Part shown: piece by piece, positions 22,436 to 33,979 of the stretch
Layout of the letters: every line of letters starts with the position of its first letter
How positions within the stretch are numbered: the first letter of the stretch is position 1
NCBI GenBank assembly: GCA_033557465.1
Contig: CM066035.1
Span: forward strand, 895,993,309 to 896,057,308
Source of the DNA: Ichthyophis bannanicus
Taxonomy: Eukaryota; Chordata; Amphibia; Gymnophiona; Ichthyophiidae
Direction: 5' to 3'
Length of the DNA: 64,000 nt
Position numbers and translations under genes: made by a program
The notes under the pieces: model-generated
Databases searched by the model: none
Told to the model about the DNA's origin: nothing
What the model saw: only the letters and a program-made list of their open reading frames with translations

Positions 22436-22458
22436 GAGGATCGCCAATGTAACACCAA

Positions 22459-22640
22459 TTCTCCAGGACCAAGCAGGAAGTCAGTCCTCACATATGGGAG
22501 ACGTCGGCGCCGACGGAGCCCTCGCGGAGCAATTTTCCCCAGCTTTCAAAGAAAGCCTTTGGGAATTGCAGCACGCATGCGCAGTCCTCTTCCCGCCCAA
22601 GGGTGCCATCTTGCTCAGTCTTCTTTTTTCCGCGGAGCCC
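22459..22640 (+). repeat. Left inverted terminal repeat of DIRS C
   Basis: It starts CTCCAGGACCAAGCAGG and pairs with 28010-28180. It contains the 14-bp palindrome CGTCGGCGCCGACG (22502-22515), an NRF-1-like ACGCATGCGCA (22573-22583) and a YY1-like GCCATCTTG (22605-22613). These are candidate promoter elements for the full-length RNA. Confidence 0.8.
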
Positions 22641-22854
22641 TACAGACGTTGTTTGTAATTCCCCGCAGAAAAGTTGATTTTATTTGTGTTTTTCTCGGTT
22701 CGATGCCGGTTCTTTTCCCGCCGGGACCTGCGACGCCGGTTGCGAGTCCGTTCTTTATTTTTCGGTTTTTTGTCCTTCGTGACAGATTTCGCGCCTTTTT
22801 TCTTTTTCACTGGCAGCCCGGTCTTTTGACCTCGCAGGGGCCCTTTTTCCCCCG

Positions 22855-24756
22855 ATGGCTGCCAGCGGGTTTAAGAAGTGTGATCGGTGTAAGAAACTCA
22901 TGTCTCTTACCGACACACACGATTACTGCCTCCGCTGCCTCGGACCCGATCATGACCCGATGATCTGTGGTCCGTGTGGCAAAATGTCCTCAAAAGCGTT
23001 GAGGAGTCGGCAGCATCAGCGGGAACGTATCTTCTCTGACTCCGGCCGGGCTCGGACCTCGTCAGAGGCTTCGACTTCTCGGGACTCTGGTCCTGAGCAT
23101 CGTCGCAGTTCCTCTGAACAGGGGTCTCCTACCCGGGAACATCATCGGAAGAAGAAACCCGCGAGGGCGGGGTCGGTGGACGCTCCTGGTTCCTCGAGGG
23201 CCAGGTCGCATAGCCCCGATTCCCGTCCCGGGTCCTTGGAGATGGAGAGGCCGTCTAAACATCCTCGTCTCGAGATGGACTCGCCCGCTCCCGTGAATAC
23301 TGTTGTCCTCGTGGACTCGCCTCCAAAGGACCTGACGTCGGGGGCTGCTGGGTCTCCTGAGCTCGGATTCAGGTTGACGGCCTTGGAGAGCAGTTTCGCT
23401 GCCTTCATGGACCAGCAGCGGGCATTGATCGCTGGCCTCGCTGGTGCTTCTGCCCTGACCACCGGGACGTCGACGTCCAAGTCGACCCCGGAGACCGAGC
23501 CGATCCTCAAGTCCATGAGGGCTCGAGTCGATCCTCGGTCGCGGTCTCCTTCGGCCTCCCGTTCGGGACCGAGGTCGTCGACGCCGACTCCCTCGGCGTC
23601 GGGGCGGACGGCATCGATGCCCGCCTGACCGGAGCCGCTCGACTCCACCTCCGAGGAGTCAGCCTGGGAATCCGAGGACGAAGAGTCACCTGGTTCTTTT
23701 CGGACTCGGTGTGTCCCATCGGACTCCCCCGAGTCCGAACCTCGGAGACGGTCCCCCCCCGGAGGATACCCGGTTCTCGGACTTCGTGCGGAATATGGCC
23801 AAGGCCTTGGCCTTCCCCGCGGATCCCGAGGAGGAGCCTCGAATCGAAATACTCGACGCCCTCTAATATGACTCTCCCCCCAAAGGAGGCCTTTGTTGTA
23901 CCGGTTCCTCCAATGCTGGAACGACTTCTCTTCCGCATGTGGGAGAGCCCGGCGTCGTCGCTGGTGTTAAGCAAGCAGGTCGATTCCATTTATCGAGTCC
24001 GCAAGAGCCCTGGGTTCCAAAAGGCACAACTACCGCACAATTCCATGGTGGTGGAATCGGCCATGCATAGACTTAAGAGTCAAAATATGCACTCCTCGGT
24101 GCCTCCCGGTCGGGAGGCTTGGAGCCTGGATGCCCTCGGTAGAAAGTGTTTCCAGGGCTCTATGCTTGCTTGTCGAGTCCAGACCTACCCAGCTCTACAT
24201 GGGCATGTATTTCCGAGACCTGGCTAAAGAAATAGCCGGGTTCTCTGCTGGTCTCTCCGACGAAACTTTGCAGAGGTTCCAAACCTTGTCAACTGGTATT
24301 CGGGAGTGCTCGAAGTTTATCTCTCGAGCAGCCTACGATGGTTTTGAGGCATCGGCTCGAGTAGCCGCAGCCGGCATCGGTGGCCGCCGCCAGGCTTGGC
24401 TTCAGACATCCGACCTTGAGCCATGGGTGCAGGACAAGTTGGTCGATGTCCCCTGCAGAGGTGACAACCTCTTTGGCAAGCCCATGGATGAGAAGGCTGC
24501 ACAGATCGAGACCGAGACTCTCACCAGGACTCGTCTCTCAAGGAAGACCTCTGCCCCTTCTCAGAAGAAGAAGGGCTCGGGGAAAAAGCCCTTTTACCCG
24601 AGGAAGGCGGCTGCCTGTCAACACTACCCTCATTATCAGGTCTCAGCAGCTCCCCCACAGGGTAAGCAGGCCAAGGGACGGGGTAATGGGTCCCGTAGGC
24701 AGCAAGCCCCCAAGCCTGCACCACCGGCCCCTGCTCAGCAGGGTGGGGGTTTTTGA
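22855..24756 (+). pseudogene. DIRS C gag (ORF1, LAP2-alpha-like domain), broken
   Basis: The start at 22855 opens a zinc-binding-like N-terminus (KKCDRCKK, then HDYCLRCLGPDHD and CGPCGK). A long Ser/Arg/Pro/Glu-rich linker follows. The first frame ends at a TGA near 23626 where copy G has CGA. A frameshift follows at the C-run around 23755. The conserved C-terminal domain lies at about 23900-24560, including FQKAQLPHNSMVVESAMHR and LYMGMYFRDLAKE. This resembles the LAP2-alpha-specific domain, known to derive from a DIRS gag. The tail is basic and Gln-rich, ending at 24756. Confidence 0.85.
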
Positions 24757-26668
24757 CTTCATCAGCATAGCCTCTCCCCCTCAGCTGGTTTCTCTCAGCA
24801 CGGGAGGCCAGCTGGTCCACTTTGCCCACAGGTGGTCCAACATCACCACAGATACCTGGGTGCTTCACATAGTTCAAAAGGGCTATCTTCTTCACTTTCA
24901 CCAGGTACCTCCCTCCTATTTCCCAGGGGAGCCTCTTCGACTCCCTCTGCACAGGGACTTACTCCTTCAAGAGTTAGCAAGTCTTCTTCAGGAACAGGCT
25001 GTGGAACCGGTGCCCCACCACCTGAGGGGTCAGGGGTTTTACTCCAGGTACTTTCTGATACCAAAAAGAACCGGAGGCCTCAGACCCATCCTGGACTTGC
25101 GCAACCTCAACAAGTTCCTCGCAAAGGAAAAGTTCAAGATGCTTACCCTTGGAATCCTGCTGCCCTACCTCCAGCAGGGAGACTGGCTATGCTCCTTAGA
25201 TCTAAAGGATGCCTACACTCACATCCTCATTCACCCCAGCCACAGACAATATCTCAGGTTTGTTGTGGGGGGCAATCATTACCAGTGCAGAGTACTACCC
25301 TTTGGCCTATCCTCCGCACCAAGGGTGTTCACCAAATGTCTAGCAGTGGTGGCGGCTTATCTGAGACTTCAAGGCCTCTTTGTATTTCCATACCTGGACG
25401 ACTGGCTCATCAGAGCGCAGTCTTCCCAAGAGGCCATTCACGCCACGCACCGCACTGTGGCTCTGCTCCAGTACTTGGGCTTTGTCATAAACTTCGCAAA
25501 GTCCACTTTGCTCCCCTCTCAGGATCTCGAGTTCATCGGCGCAAGATTGAACACGCTTCAGGCGCGAGCTTTTCTGCCTCTGGACAGGGCATATAGGCTC
25601 ATGGATCTTGCCAGCCACTTTCGCAGCAATTCCCTGGTCTCTGCCAGGCAATTTCTGCGACTGCTCGGCCATATGGCTTCCACAGTCCATGTGACCCCCA
25701 ATGCCCGCCTAAACATGCGCCCTGCTCAATGGTTCCTTCGCACACAATGGCATCAGGCCACTGGGAGCCTAGCGGACTCCGTACAGATCTCCGACCCGCT
25801 GGTCTCTTCTCTACAATGGTGGCTTCATCTGCCAAACCTAGTGCTAGGAATGGCTTTTCAGCCTCCTCGGCCTTCTCAGGTCCTGACGACCGATGCTTCT
25901 CTCCTGGGCTGGGGAGCTCATTGCCAAGGGAAATGTACTCAAGGCCTCTGGACCCCTTGGGAGTCTGCTCAGCAGATAAACTTCCTGGAGCTCAGAGCCA
26001 TCCGCCTAGCTCTCAGAGCCTTCTCCCACCTGACTTCTCAACAGTCGGTGCTGGTCCAGACAGACAATCAGGTTGCAATGTTCTACGTGAACAAACAAGG
26101 CGGAACAGGCTCCTTCCTTCTCTGTCATGAGGCGCAGAAACTGTGCTCTTGGGCCATCCACCACGGCATCATCCTCAAGGCTGTCTATCTCCCAGGTCAG
26201 GAAAATTACCTGGCAGACAAGCTAAGCAGGATCCTCCAGCCACACGAGTGGAGGTTGGATCCGTTGATGGTTCAGTGGATCTTTCTCAAGTGGGGCCTCC
26301 CCACCATGGATCTGTTTGCCAGTCCTCTGAACAGGCAACTTCCCAGATTCTGCTCTCGACAACCGCATCCTTTCAGAGTAGCGGCGGATGCTTTTCTGAT
26401 TCCATGGTCCACAGGCCTCTTGTATGCCTTTCCTCCCATGCCGCTGGTGTCTCGGACACTCTTCAAAGTTCTCAGAGACAAAGCCTCGATGATCCTAGTG
26501 GCTCCCCGATGGCCGAGACAACCTTGGTTCCCGCTTCTGATGCAGCTGGTGGTGGACACTCCTCTTCCTCTGGGGTTTCAGCCCGACCTCCTGTCACAGG
26601 ATCAGGGGACTCTCCTGCACCCCAACCTCCGGTCCCTTCATCTGATGGCCTGGCTGCTGAAAGGGTAG
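24757..26668 (+). CDS. DIRS C reverse transcriptase-RNase H with methylase-like C-terminus
   Basis: The frame is open through 26668; the real protein probably begins near the gag stop, since the upstream part of the open frame (from 24380) only shadows gag. RT motifs are KRTGGLRPILDLRNLN (about 25060-25110), LCSLDLKDAYTHILIHP (about 25190-25240), RVLPFGLSSAP (about 25290-25320) and the intact active site FPYLDDWLI (about 25385-25410). RNase H follows with TTDASLLGWGAH, LELRAI and QTDNQVAMFYVNKQGG (about 25890-26105). The end domain has MDLFASPLNRQLPRFCSR and LLYAFPP, seen in DIRS proteins as a putative adenine-methylase-like region. It makes the cDNA and removes RNA. No lesion is visible in this gene. 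Confidence 0.85.
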
Positions 26669-27703
26669 TCATCGCTCCCCTCCGGCTGCCTCCAGATGTG
26701 GAGGAAGTCGTCTTGGCCTCCAGGCGGCCCTCCACCCGGAAGTCCTACGCTTTTAAATGGCGTAGGTTCTCCATCTGGTGTGCTCTGCAGTCTCAAGATC
26801 CCTTCTCCTGTTCAGCATCAGTGGTCTTGCAGTACTTGCTTTGCCTCTCCAATCTTGGACTTAAATCCAACTCGGTCAGGGTCCACCTCAGTGCTCTTTC
26901 TGCGCATCACATGCCGGTGGATGGAAGACCTCTTTCCAGCCACCCTCTAGTGGCTCGTTTTCTCAGAGGCCTCCTTCTCCTTAAACCACCTTTGCGCCCA
27001 CCAGCCCCTGACTGGGATCTGAATGTGGTTTTACAGCGGATTACCTGTCCGCCCTTTGAACCTATGGCTACCTGTCATCTTCGTTTTCTTTTTTGGAAAA
27101 CCATGTTCTTGGTTGCCCTCACTTCTGCTAGACGCGTTAGTGAGCTACAAGCCCTAGTATCTGATCCTCCTTACACTAGGTTCTACAAGAATAGGGTAGT
27201 CCTACAGACTCACCCAAAGTTTCTTCCCAAAGTGGTTTCCCCTTTTCACATCAACCAGGAGGTGGTACTTCCGACCTACTTTCCCAGGCCACACTCCAGC
27301 CGAGCTGAAATAGTCCTGCATACCCTGGACTGTAGAAGGGCGTTAACCTTCTACCTTGACCGTATGCGGGAGCACAGACGAGCTGTTCAGCTCTTTGTCT
27401 CTTATGACCCCAATAAGTTGGGGCTCCCTGTCTCCAAGCGTACTCTGTCCATCTGGATTGCTGACTATCGCTTGGGCTTATGAGGCAGCCGACCTCTCGT
27501 TGGAAGGTCGAGTCACGGCTCATCGAGTTAGGGCGAAGGCTACGTCAGTGGCTTACCTCCGCTCTGTTCCATTGGCAGACATCTGCCGGGCCGCTACTTG
27601 GTCTTCAAGCCAGACTTTTGCAGCCCATTACTGCCTGGAGAGGGAGTCCCGCAGGGACAGTGCTTTCGGACAGGCAGTCCTCCGTAATCTCTTTGAGGTA
27701 TAG
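26640..27703 (+). pseudogene. DIRS C tyrosine recombinase, one frameshift
   Basis: It overlaps the end of RT-RH in another frame. The N-terminal SAM-like part has PSTRKSYAFKWRRFSIWC. The catalytic Arg is in TSARRVSELQALV (about 27121-27159). The frame is lost at about 27470, where one base is missing compared with copy D. In the next frame, to 27703, come TAHRVRA (His-x-x-Arg), LADICRAATW and FAAHYCLERE with the presumed nucleophile Tyr, ending LRNLFEV. All catalytic residues survive, so a single indel separates it from an open gene. Confidence 0.9.
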
Positions 27704-27841
27704 GCAACTCCTACCCTCCGTCCCGGATGTTGGGCTACCGGTTGGAGGCGTATTCAGAGAAGATTCCTTCCTTCTGTGCTACTGAGCTTGAGGGAGCTCC
27801 TTTTTGAGCTTGGGGTCTCCGGTAGCCTTAAGCTGGGGAGT

Positions 27842-27940
27842 CCCATATGTGAGGACTGACTTCCTGCTTGGTCCTGGAGAAAGAGTAGTTACTCACCTGT
27901 AACAGGTGTTCTCCAGGAGCAGCAGGAATCAGTCCTCACA
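27842..27940 (+). repeat. Internal complementary region of DIRS C
   Basis: CCATATGTGAGGACTGACTT through TGGTCCTGGAGA (27842-27880) is the reverse complement of the left outer end. AGAGTAGTTACTCACCTG through GGAATCAGTCCTCAC (27882-27939) is the reverse complement of the right outer end. Read together on the minus strand they give the expected circle junction, ACTACTCTTTCTCCAGGACC. Confidence 0.9.
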
Positions 27941-27959
27941 ACCCTCCCTCCTCCCCTTG

Positions 27960-28208
27960 GAGTTGCAGTTCTTTGCTTTCGTTTTTGCTAATTTCTTTGC
28001 TGTCTTTTCGCTATGTCATCTGACTGAGCAAGATGCACCCTTGGGCAGGAAGAGGACCGCGCATGCGCGCTGCAATTCCCAAAGGCTTTCTTTGAAAGCT
28101 GGGGAAAATTGCTCCGCAAGGGCTCCGTCGGCGCCGACGTCACCCATATGTGAGGACTGATTCCTGCTGCTCCTGGAGAACACCTGTTACAGGTGAGTAA
28201 CTACTCTT
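27960..28208 (+). repeat. Right inverted terminal repeat of DIRS C
   Basis: It mirrors the left ITR, with CGCGCATGCGCG (28058-28069, NRF-1-like palindrome) and CGTCGGCGCCGACG (28126-28139). It ends ACAGGTGAGTAACTACTCTT. The YY1-like site has lost two bases here (AAGATGCACC against AAGATGGCACC in D). Confidence 0.85.
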
Positions 28209-28457
28209 TTTTAAAAAGGGTTCCAGGGGTGATCCAGGGAACTACAGACCGGTGAGCCTGACGTCAGTACCGGGAAAAATGGAGAAACCATCATAAAGAA
28301 CAAAATTACTCGGCATGTAGATAGTCATGGCCTAATGGGAGACAGCCAACATGGCTTTAGACAAGGAAGATCTTGTCTTACTAGTCTGTTTTTTTTTGAA
28401 GGTGTGAATAAACACGTAGACAAAGGTAAGTCGGTTGAAATAGTGTATCTGGACTTT
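28209..28457 (+). pseudogene. CR1 reverse transcriptase, N-terminal RT piece
   Basis: Translation in mixed frames gives GDPGNYRPVSLTSVPGK, then SQHGFRQGRSCLTS and IVYLDF, the start of the CR1 RT domain. It continues at 34232. Frameshifts are present even without the insertion. Confidence 0.8.
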
Positions 28458-28640
28458 CTCCAGGACCAAGCAGGAAGTCAGTCCTCACATATGGGTGACA
28501 TCGACTTCGATGGAGCCCCTGGCAGAGCATTTCCCCAGCTTTCTATGAAAGCCTTTGGGAATACTGCACGCATGCGCGATCCCCTTACCGCCTAAAGGTG
28601 CCATCTTGCTCAGTCTTTCTTTTTCCGAGGAGCCCAACGG
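28458..28640 (+). repeat. Left inverted terminal repeat of DIRS D
   Basis: It starts CTCCAGGACCAAGCAGG. The palindrome position reads CATCGACTTCGATG, one base off a perfect dyad. NRF-1-like ACGCATGCGCG lies at 28568-28578 and YY1-like GCCATCTTG at 28600-28608. Confidence 0.8.
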
Positions 28641-28864
28641 ACGTCTGTCCTAGTCACCCGGAGAAAAGTTAGATTTTTCTTGCGATTTCGTCGCAGTTCT
28701 TGTCCGGTTCGACGCCGGATCCCCTTCCCGCCGGGTTCGGTACACCGGTATCGAGCCCGTCTTCTGTTTTTTCGGGTTTTGCCCTTAGTGGCTGGCGTTC
28801 GTGCCCTTTTTACTTTTCCCTGGAAGGCCGGTCCTTTGACCTCGCGGGGACTCTTTTTTCCCTG

Positions 28865-30780
28865 ATGGCTTCCAGTGGTTTCAAAAGTGTGATCGGTGCA
28901 AGAAACTGAGGCCTCTCACCGACACACACGACTGCTGCCTTCAGTGCCTCTGTCCAGATCATGATCCTAAGATCTGTGGCCCGTGTGGCAAAATGTCCAC
29001 TAAGGCACTGCGAAGTCAACAGCATCAAAAGGAAAGGCTTTTTTCTGATTCGGCCTCCGGCCGGGCCTGGACCTCATCTGAGGCCTCAACATCCCGGGAT
29101 TCTGACCCCGAGCATCGTAGGGGTTCCTCGGACAGGGGGTATCCCGATCGGGAACGAAAGAGGAAGAAGCGGCTCACGAGGGCGGCATCGGAGGAGGTCC
29201 CTGGCTCCTCGAGGGCCAGGTCTCGGACCCCTGACCGCCGCCCCGGGACCTTGGAACAGGAGAAGCCGTCCAAAATGCCTCGTGTGGAGCCGGAGTCTGC
29301 TGGACATGTATCCTGTTGTCCTCGAGGACTCTCCTCCCAGGGAGCCAACGTCAGGCCCGGCGCTGCCGGGGCCCGAGTCGGTAGCTACTGAGTCTCCTAA
29401 ACTTGGACTCAGGCTGACAGCCTTGGCGTGCAGATTGTCTGCCTTCACGGATCAGCAGCGGGTGCTGATGGCCAGCCTTGCTGGTGCATCTGCCCCGGCC
29501 ACCGGAACATCTGCCCCGGCCACCGGAACATCGACGTCGAAGTCGACTCCGGAGACCGAGCCGATACTCGAGACCATGAAAGCTCGAGGTTGTCCTTGGT
29601 CGCAGTCACCCTCGACCTCCCGCTCGGGACCGAGGGTGTCGACGCTGGTGCCTTCGGCGTCGGGGCGGGTGCTGCCGGGACCCACGCGGTCGGAGCCCCC
29701 CGACTCCTCTTCAGACGAGTCCGCATGGGAGACGGAGGACGAGGAGTCCCCCGATACCTTCCGGACTCGGTGCGTCCCTTCGGACTCACCGCAGTCCGAA
29801 CCCCGGAGTAGATCCCCTCCGGAGGATACCTGGTTCTCAGAGTTTGTTAGGGATATGGCCACAGCTTTGGCGATTCTCGCAGACCCTGAGGAGGAGCTCG
29901 AGCTGAAGAGCTCGAGGCCCTTCAGTATGACTCTCCTCCGAAGGATTCCTTTACTGTCCTGGTTTCTCCGATGCTGGAACGGCTCCCCTTCCAGATGTGG
30001 GAGGCGCCGGTTCTGAGTAAGCGGGTCGATTCCATTTATCGACTCCGTAAGAGCCCTGGCTTCCAAAAGGCGCAGCTACCACACCATTCCATGGTGGTGG
30101 AATTGGCCATGCATCGTCTGAAAAGCCAGAAGATGCACTCCGCAGTGCCCCCTGGCAGGGAGGCCCGGAACCTGGATGCGTTTGGTAGAAAGTGCTTCCA
30201 GGGCTCGATGCTTGCTTGCCATGTCCAGTCTTACCAGCTGTACATGGGCATGTACTTGTGGGACCTGGCGAAGGAGATGGCCGGGTTCTCTGCTGGTCTC
30301 TCCAGGGAACCTTTGCAGAGGTTCAAGTCCTTGTCCTCGGGAGTGCGGGAATACTCTAAGTTCATGTCCCGAGCAGCCTACGATGGCTTCAAGGCCGCGG
30401 CTCAACGCCAGGCATGGCTGCAGTCGTCGGTACAGGACAAGTTGGCCGATGGGTACAAGACAAGTTGGTCGATGTCCCTTGCCGAGGTGAAAACCTTTTT
30501 GGCAAGCCCATGGCCGAGAAGGCTGCTGAGCTCGAAACCGAGCACCTCACCAGGACAAGGCTGTCCAGGAAAAACTGCCCCTTTTCAGAAAAAGAAGGGC
30601 TTGGGTAAGAAATCCTTTTACCCGAGGAAGGCGACTGCCTACAAACAGTTCCCACATTACCAGGCCCTCCCCAGCAGGCCCAGCAGGCCAAGGGGAAGGG
30701 ACATGGGCCCCGTAGGCAGAAGACCCCCAAGCCTCCGGCTCCTGCTCCCATTCAGCAGGGTGGGGGTTTTTGACTCCTAA
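28865..30780 (+). pseudogene. DIRS D gag (ORF1, LAP2-alpha-like domain), frameshifted
   Basis: The start codon at 28865 matches that of C, but a one-base loss after MASSGFK throws the frame. The cysteine-rich segment continues in another frame (28880-29010). Further frame changes occur near 29320-29390 and 29940-29975. The conserved C-terminal domain is open from 29971 to 30780 with FQKAQLPHHSMVVELAMHR and LYMGMYLWDLAKE. A duplicated APATGTS unit (about 29491-29530) is specific to this copy. A short VQDKLADGYKTSW rearrangement replaces the usual DLEPWVQDKLVDVPC. Confidence 0.8.
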
Positions 30781-32668
30781 AGCATAGCCTCTCCATCTCT
30801 GCTGTCCCATCCCTGCACAGGAGGTCGACTAGCCTTGTTTACCCACAGGTGGCCACCCATCACAGGAGACAGTTGGGTCTTAAGCATAGTCCACAAGGGC
30901 TATATGCTCCATTTCCAACAGTTGCCTCCTCCTTACTTCCCAGGAGAACCTCCAAGGCCTCCTCTGCACACAGACCTCCCCCTTCAAGAGCTTCAGGGTC
31001 TGCTGAGAGACAAGGCGGTGGAGCCTGTGCCTCCCCACCTACAAGATCACGGTTTCTACTCCAGGTACTTCCTAGTACCAAAGAGAACTGGGGGCCTCAG
31101 GCCTATTCTCGACCTCAGAAATCTCAACAAGTTCTTGGAGAAAGAAAAGTTCAAGATGCTTACTCTTGGAACATTACTGCCCTACCTCCAGCAGGGAGAT
31201 TGGCTATGCTCCTTGGATCTAAAGGATGCGTACACTCACATCCTCATTCATCCAGACCACAGAAAGTACCTCAGGTTCATTGTGGGAGGAAACCATTATC
31301 CGTACAGAGTACTGCCTTTCGGCCTCACCTTCGCCCCCAAAGTCTTTACAAAGTGCCTGGAAGTGGTGGTGGCCTACTTGAGGAATCAGGATATCTTTGT
31401 CTTCTCCTACCTGGACGACTGGCTCATCAGGGGTCAGACGTGCCAGGAGGCCAGGCAAGCCACCCTCCGAACTATCTCTCTCCTTCAACACCTGGGTTTT
31501 GTCATAAACTTCGAAAAGTCCACTTTGCTCCCCTCCCAGAACCTAGAGTTCATAGGGGCAAGGCTAGACTCTCTGCAAGCAAAGGCTTACTTGCCAGAAG
31601 ACAGAGCCCAAAGATTGATGGACTTGGCAAACCAGTTTCTCAGCATGCCACTGGTTTCCGCCAGGCTCTGCCTGAGGCTCCTCAGCCACATGGCATCAAC
31701 AGTGCATGTGACTCAAAATGCCCGGCTACACATGAGGCCTGCCCAGTGGTGCCTCAGAACTCAGTGGACTCAGGCCACAGGAAGCCTCAGAGACAGAGTA
31801 CGGGTGTGCAAACCATTCCTGAACTCCCTACGCTGGTGGCTGCACCCCCCCCCCCAACTTACTACAAGGGGTGCCTTTTCAGATACCTGTGTTCACAGTA
31901 GTGCTAACCACCAATGCCTCCTTGCAAGGCTGGGGGGCACATTGTCTGGACAAGTGCACCCAGGGCCTGTGGTCTCCCTGGGAGGCCACGCAACAGATAA
32001 ACCTACTGTAACTTCGGGCTATTCGTTTAGCCCTCAAGACTTTCTCTCAAACCCTGGCTCACCAGTCTGTCTTAGTGCAGACAGACAACCAAGTAGCCAT
32101 GTTCTATGTGAACAAGCAAGATGGCACTGGGTCCAGGCTCCTCTGTCAGGAGGCACAGGACCTTTGCTTGTTTGCGCTCAGGCACAACATGTTTCTCAAG
32201 GCTGTTTATCTCCCTGGCCAGGAGAATTTCCTGGCAGACAGGTTGAGCAGAGTTCTGCAGCCCCACAAATGGCAACTGCACCCATTAGTGGTTCAGAAGA
32301 TTTTCCTAAAATGGGGACTTCCATCCATAGATCTCTTTGCCAGTCCCCTGAACCGGCAGCTGCCCAAGTTCTGCTCCAGGCAACCGCATCCCATGAGGTG
32401 GGCAGCGGATGCCTTCCTGATTTCCTGGTCCCAGGGCCTCCTGTATGCGTTTCCTCCCACGCCTCTGGTGGCCCGAACCTTGTTCAAGATTCTAAGGGAC
32501 AAGGCCTCAGTACTTCTGGTAGCCCCCAGGTGGCCGAGGCAGCCTTGGTTTCCACTTCTGCTTCAACTTGCAGTGGACACTCCACTACCTCTAGGGTTGC
32601 AGCCTGACCTTCTCTCTCAGGATCAGGGTTCTCTTCTGCACCCCAACCTCAAATCTCTCTCAATTTGA
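30781..32668 (+). pseudogene. DIRS D reverse transcriptase-RNase H, frameshifted in RNase H
   Basis: RT is open from about 30835 with KRTGGLRPILDLRNLN, LCSLDLKDAYTHILIHP and the intact FSYLDDWLI box (about 31405-31428). The frame is lost at a run of C residues near 31848-31857. RNase H and the methylase-like tail continue in another frame to 32668 (QTDNQVAMFYVNKQDGTGS from about 32080, IDLFASPLNRQLPKFCSR, LLYAFPP). A stop also lies at about 32011 in the RNase H region. RT might fold, but the full enzyme is broken. Confidence 0.85.
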
Positions 32669-32699
32669 TGGCCTGGAGGCTGCAAGAGTAGTGTTGGCT

Positions 32700-33728
32700 T
32701 CCTGGGGCCTGCTTCAGGAAGTTGAAGAGGTGGTCTTGGCCTCTGGGAAGCAGTCCACCAGAAAAACATATGCCCTGAAATGGAGAAGGTTCTCTTTGTG
32801 AGGTCAGCTACGCACAGAAGATCCTTTCTCCTGCTCTTTGCCAGTGGTGCTTCAGTACCTGCGGCACTTATCCAATCAGGGCCTCAAGTCCAATTCTGTA
32901 AGTGGCCACCTCTCAGCTCTAGCAGCTCACCACTCACTAGTGGAAGGACACTCCTTGTCGGTTCACCCCTTGGTGTCCCGGTTTCTCAGAGGTTTGCTCT
33001 TGCTCAAGCCTCCTATCTGTCCTCCAGCTCCTGAGTGGGAATTAAATGTGGTCTTGCAACAACTGACTCGCCCACCCTTTGAGCCGATGGCTACTTGTCC
33101 TCTCCGCTTCCTTTCCTGGAAGACGCTCTTCCTGGTAGCCCTAAACTCGGCCAGAAGAGTGAGTGAGCTTCAGGCCCTGGTCTGTGACAGGCCTTACACT
33201 CACTCCTATAGGAACAGGGTAGTCCTTAGGACTCATCCTAAGTTCCTCCCAAAGGTTGTCGTCTCTTTCCACCTCAACCAGGAGGTGGTTCTTCTGACAT
33301 TCTTCCCTAGGCCTCATGCAAGCCAGGCTGAGGCAGTCCTGCATACCTTGGACTGTAGAAGGGCCTTATCCTTCTACCTTGACCGTACGCAGGGGTATAG
33401 AAGGGCTACTCAGCTCTTCGTATCTTTTGACCCTAATAATTTGTGGTTATCTGTGTCCAAGCGTACCTTGTCCATCTGGGTGGCTGACTGTATCACCTGG
33501 GCTTACAGGGCAGCTGACCACCTCTTGCAGGGTCGGGTCACGGCCCACTGTATCAGGGCTATGGCTGCCTCAGTAGCTCATCTCCGCTCTGTACCGTTGG
33601 CAGACATCTGCAGGGCTGCAACTTGGTCCTCAAGCCAGACTTTCGCAGCTCATTACAGCCTGGAGAGGGAGTCCTGTAGGGACAGTGCTTTTGGCCAGGC
33701 AGTGCTCCGGAATCTCTTTGAGGTTTAG
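32700..33728 (+). pseudogene. DIRS D tyrosine recombinase (catalytic part open from 32838)
   Basis: The open frame 32838-33728 (296 codons) holds the whole catalytic domain: Arg in NSARRVSELQALV, His-x-x-Arg in TAHCIRA, LADICRAATW, and Tyr in FAAHYSLERE, ending LRNLFEV. The N-terminal 45 or so residues (STRKTYALKWRRFSL) lie upstream at 32752-32800 and are cut off by a TGA and frame change. The C-terminal half is therefore complete where copy C has its frameshift. Confidence 0.85.
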
Positions 33729-33860
33729 GCAACTCCTGCCCTCCAGCCCTCTGGGCTACCGGTGGGGGTTCTCTTTCAGTGAAAGCCTTTCTCTGATGCG
33801 GGGACTAGAGGGAGTTCTCTTGTTCAGCCTGGGTTCCTGGTAGCCCAGAGCTAGGGAGTC

Positions 33861-33960
33861 ACCCATATGTGAGGACCGACTTCCTGCTTGGTCCTGGAGA
33901 AAGAGTAGTTACTCACCTGTAACAGGTGTTCTCCAGGAACAGCAGGAATCAGTCCTCACA
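33861..33960 (+). repeat. Internal complementary region of DIRS D
   Basis: CCATATGTGAGGACCGACTT through TGGTCCTGGAGA pairs with the left outer end. AGTAGTTACTCACCTGTAAC through AATCAGTCCTCAC pairs with the right outer end at 34175-34231. It is nearly identical to that of C. Confidence 0.9.
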
Positions 33961-33979
33961 ACCCTCCCTCCTCCCCCTG

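Larger units (their letters stand above)
22459..28208 (+). mobile_element. DIRS retrotransposon C (young, complete structure)
   Basis: This is a structurally complete 5.75-kb DIRS. It has a left ITR from 22459, gag, RT-RNase H with methylase-like tail, tyrosine recombinase, an ICR at 27842-27940 and a right ITR ending in ACTACTCTT at about 28208. The left and right repeats are reverse complements over roughly 170 bp. The ICR is the reverse complement of the left outer end followed by that of the right outer end. It sits in CR1 at a T-run with no target-site duplication. RT-RH is open, whereas gag and YR carry lesions. Confidence 0.9.
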
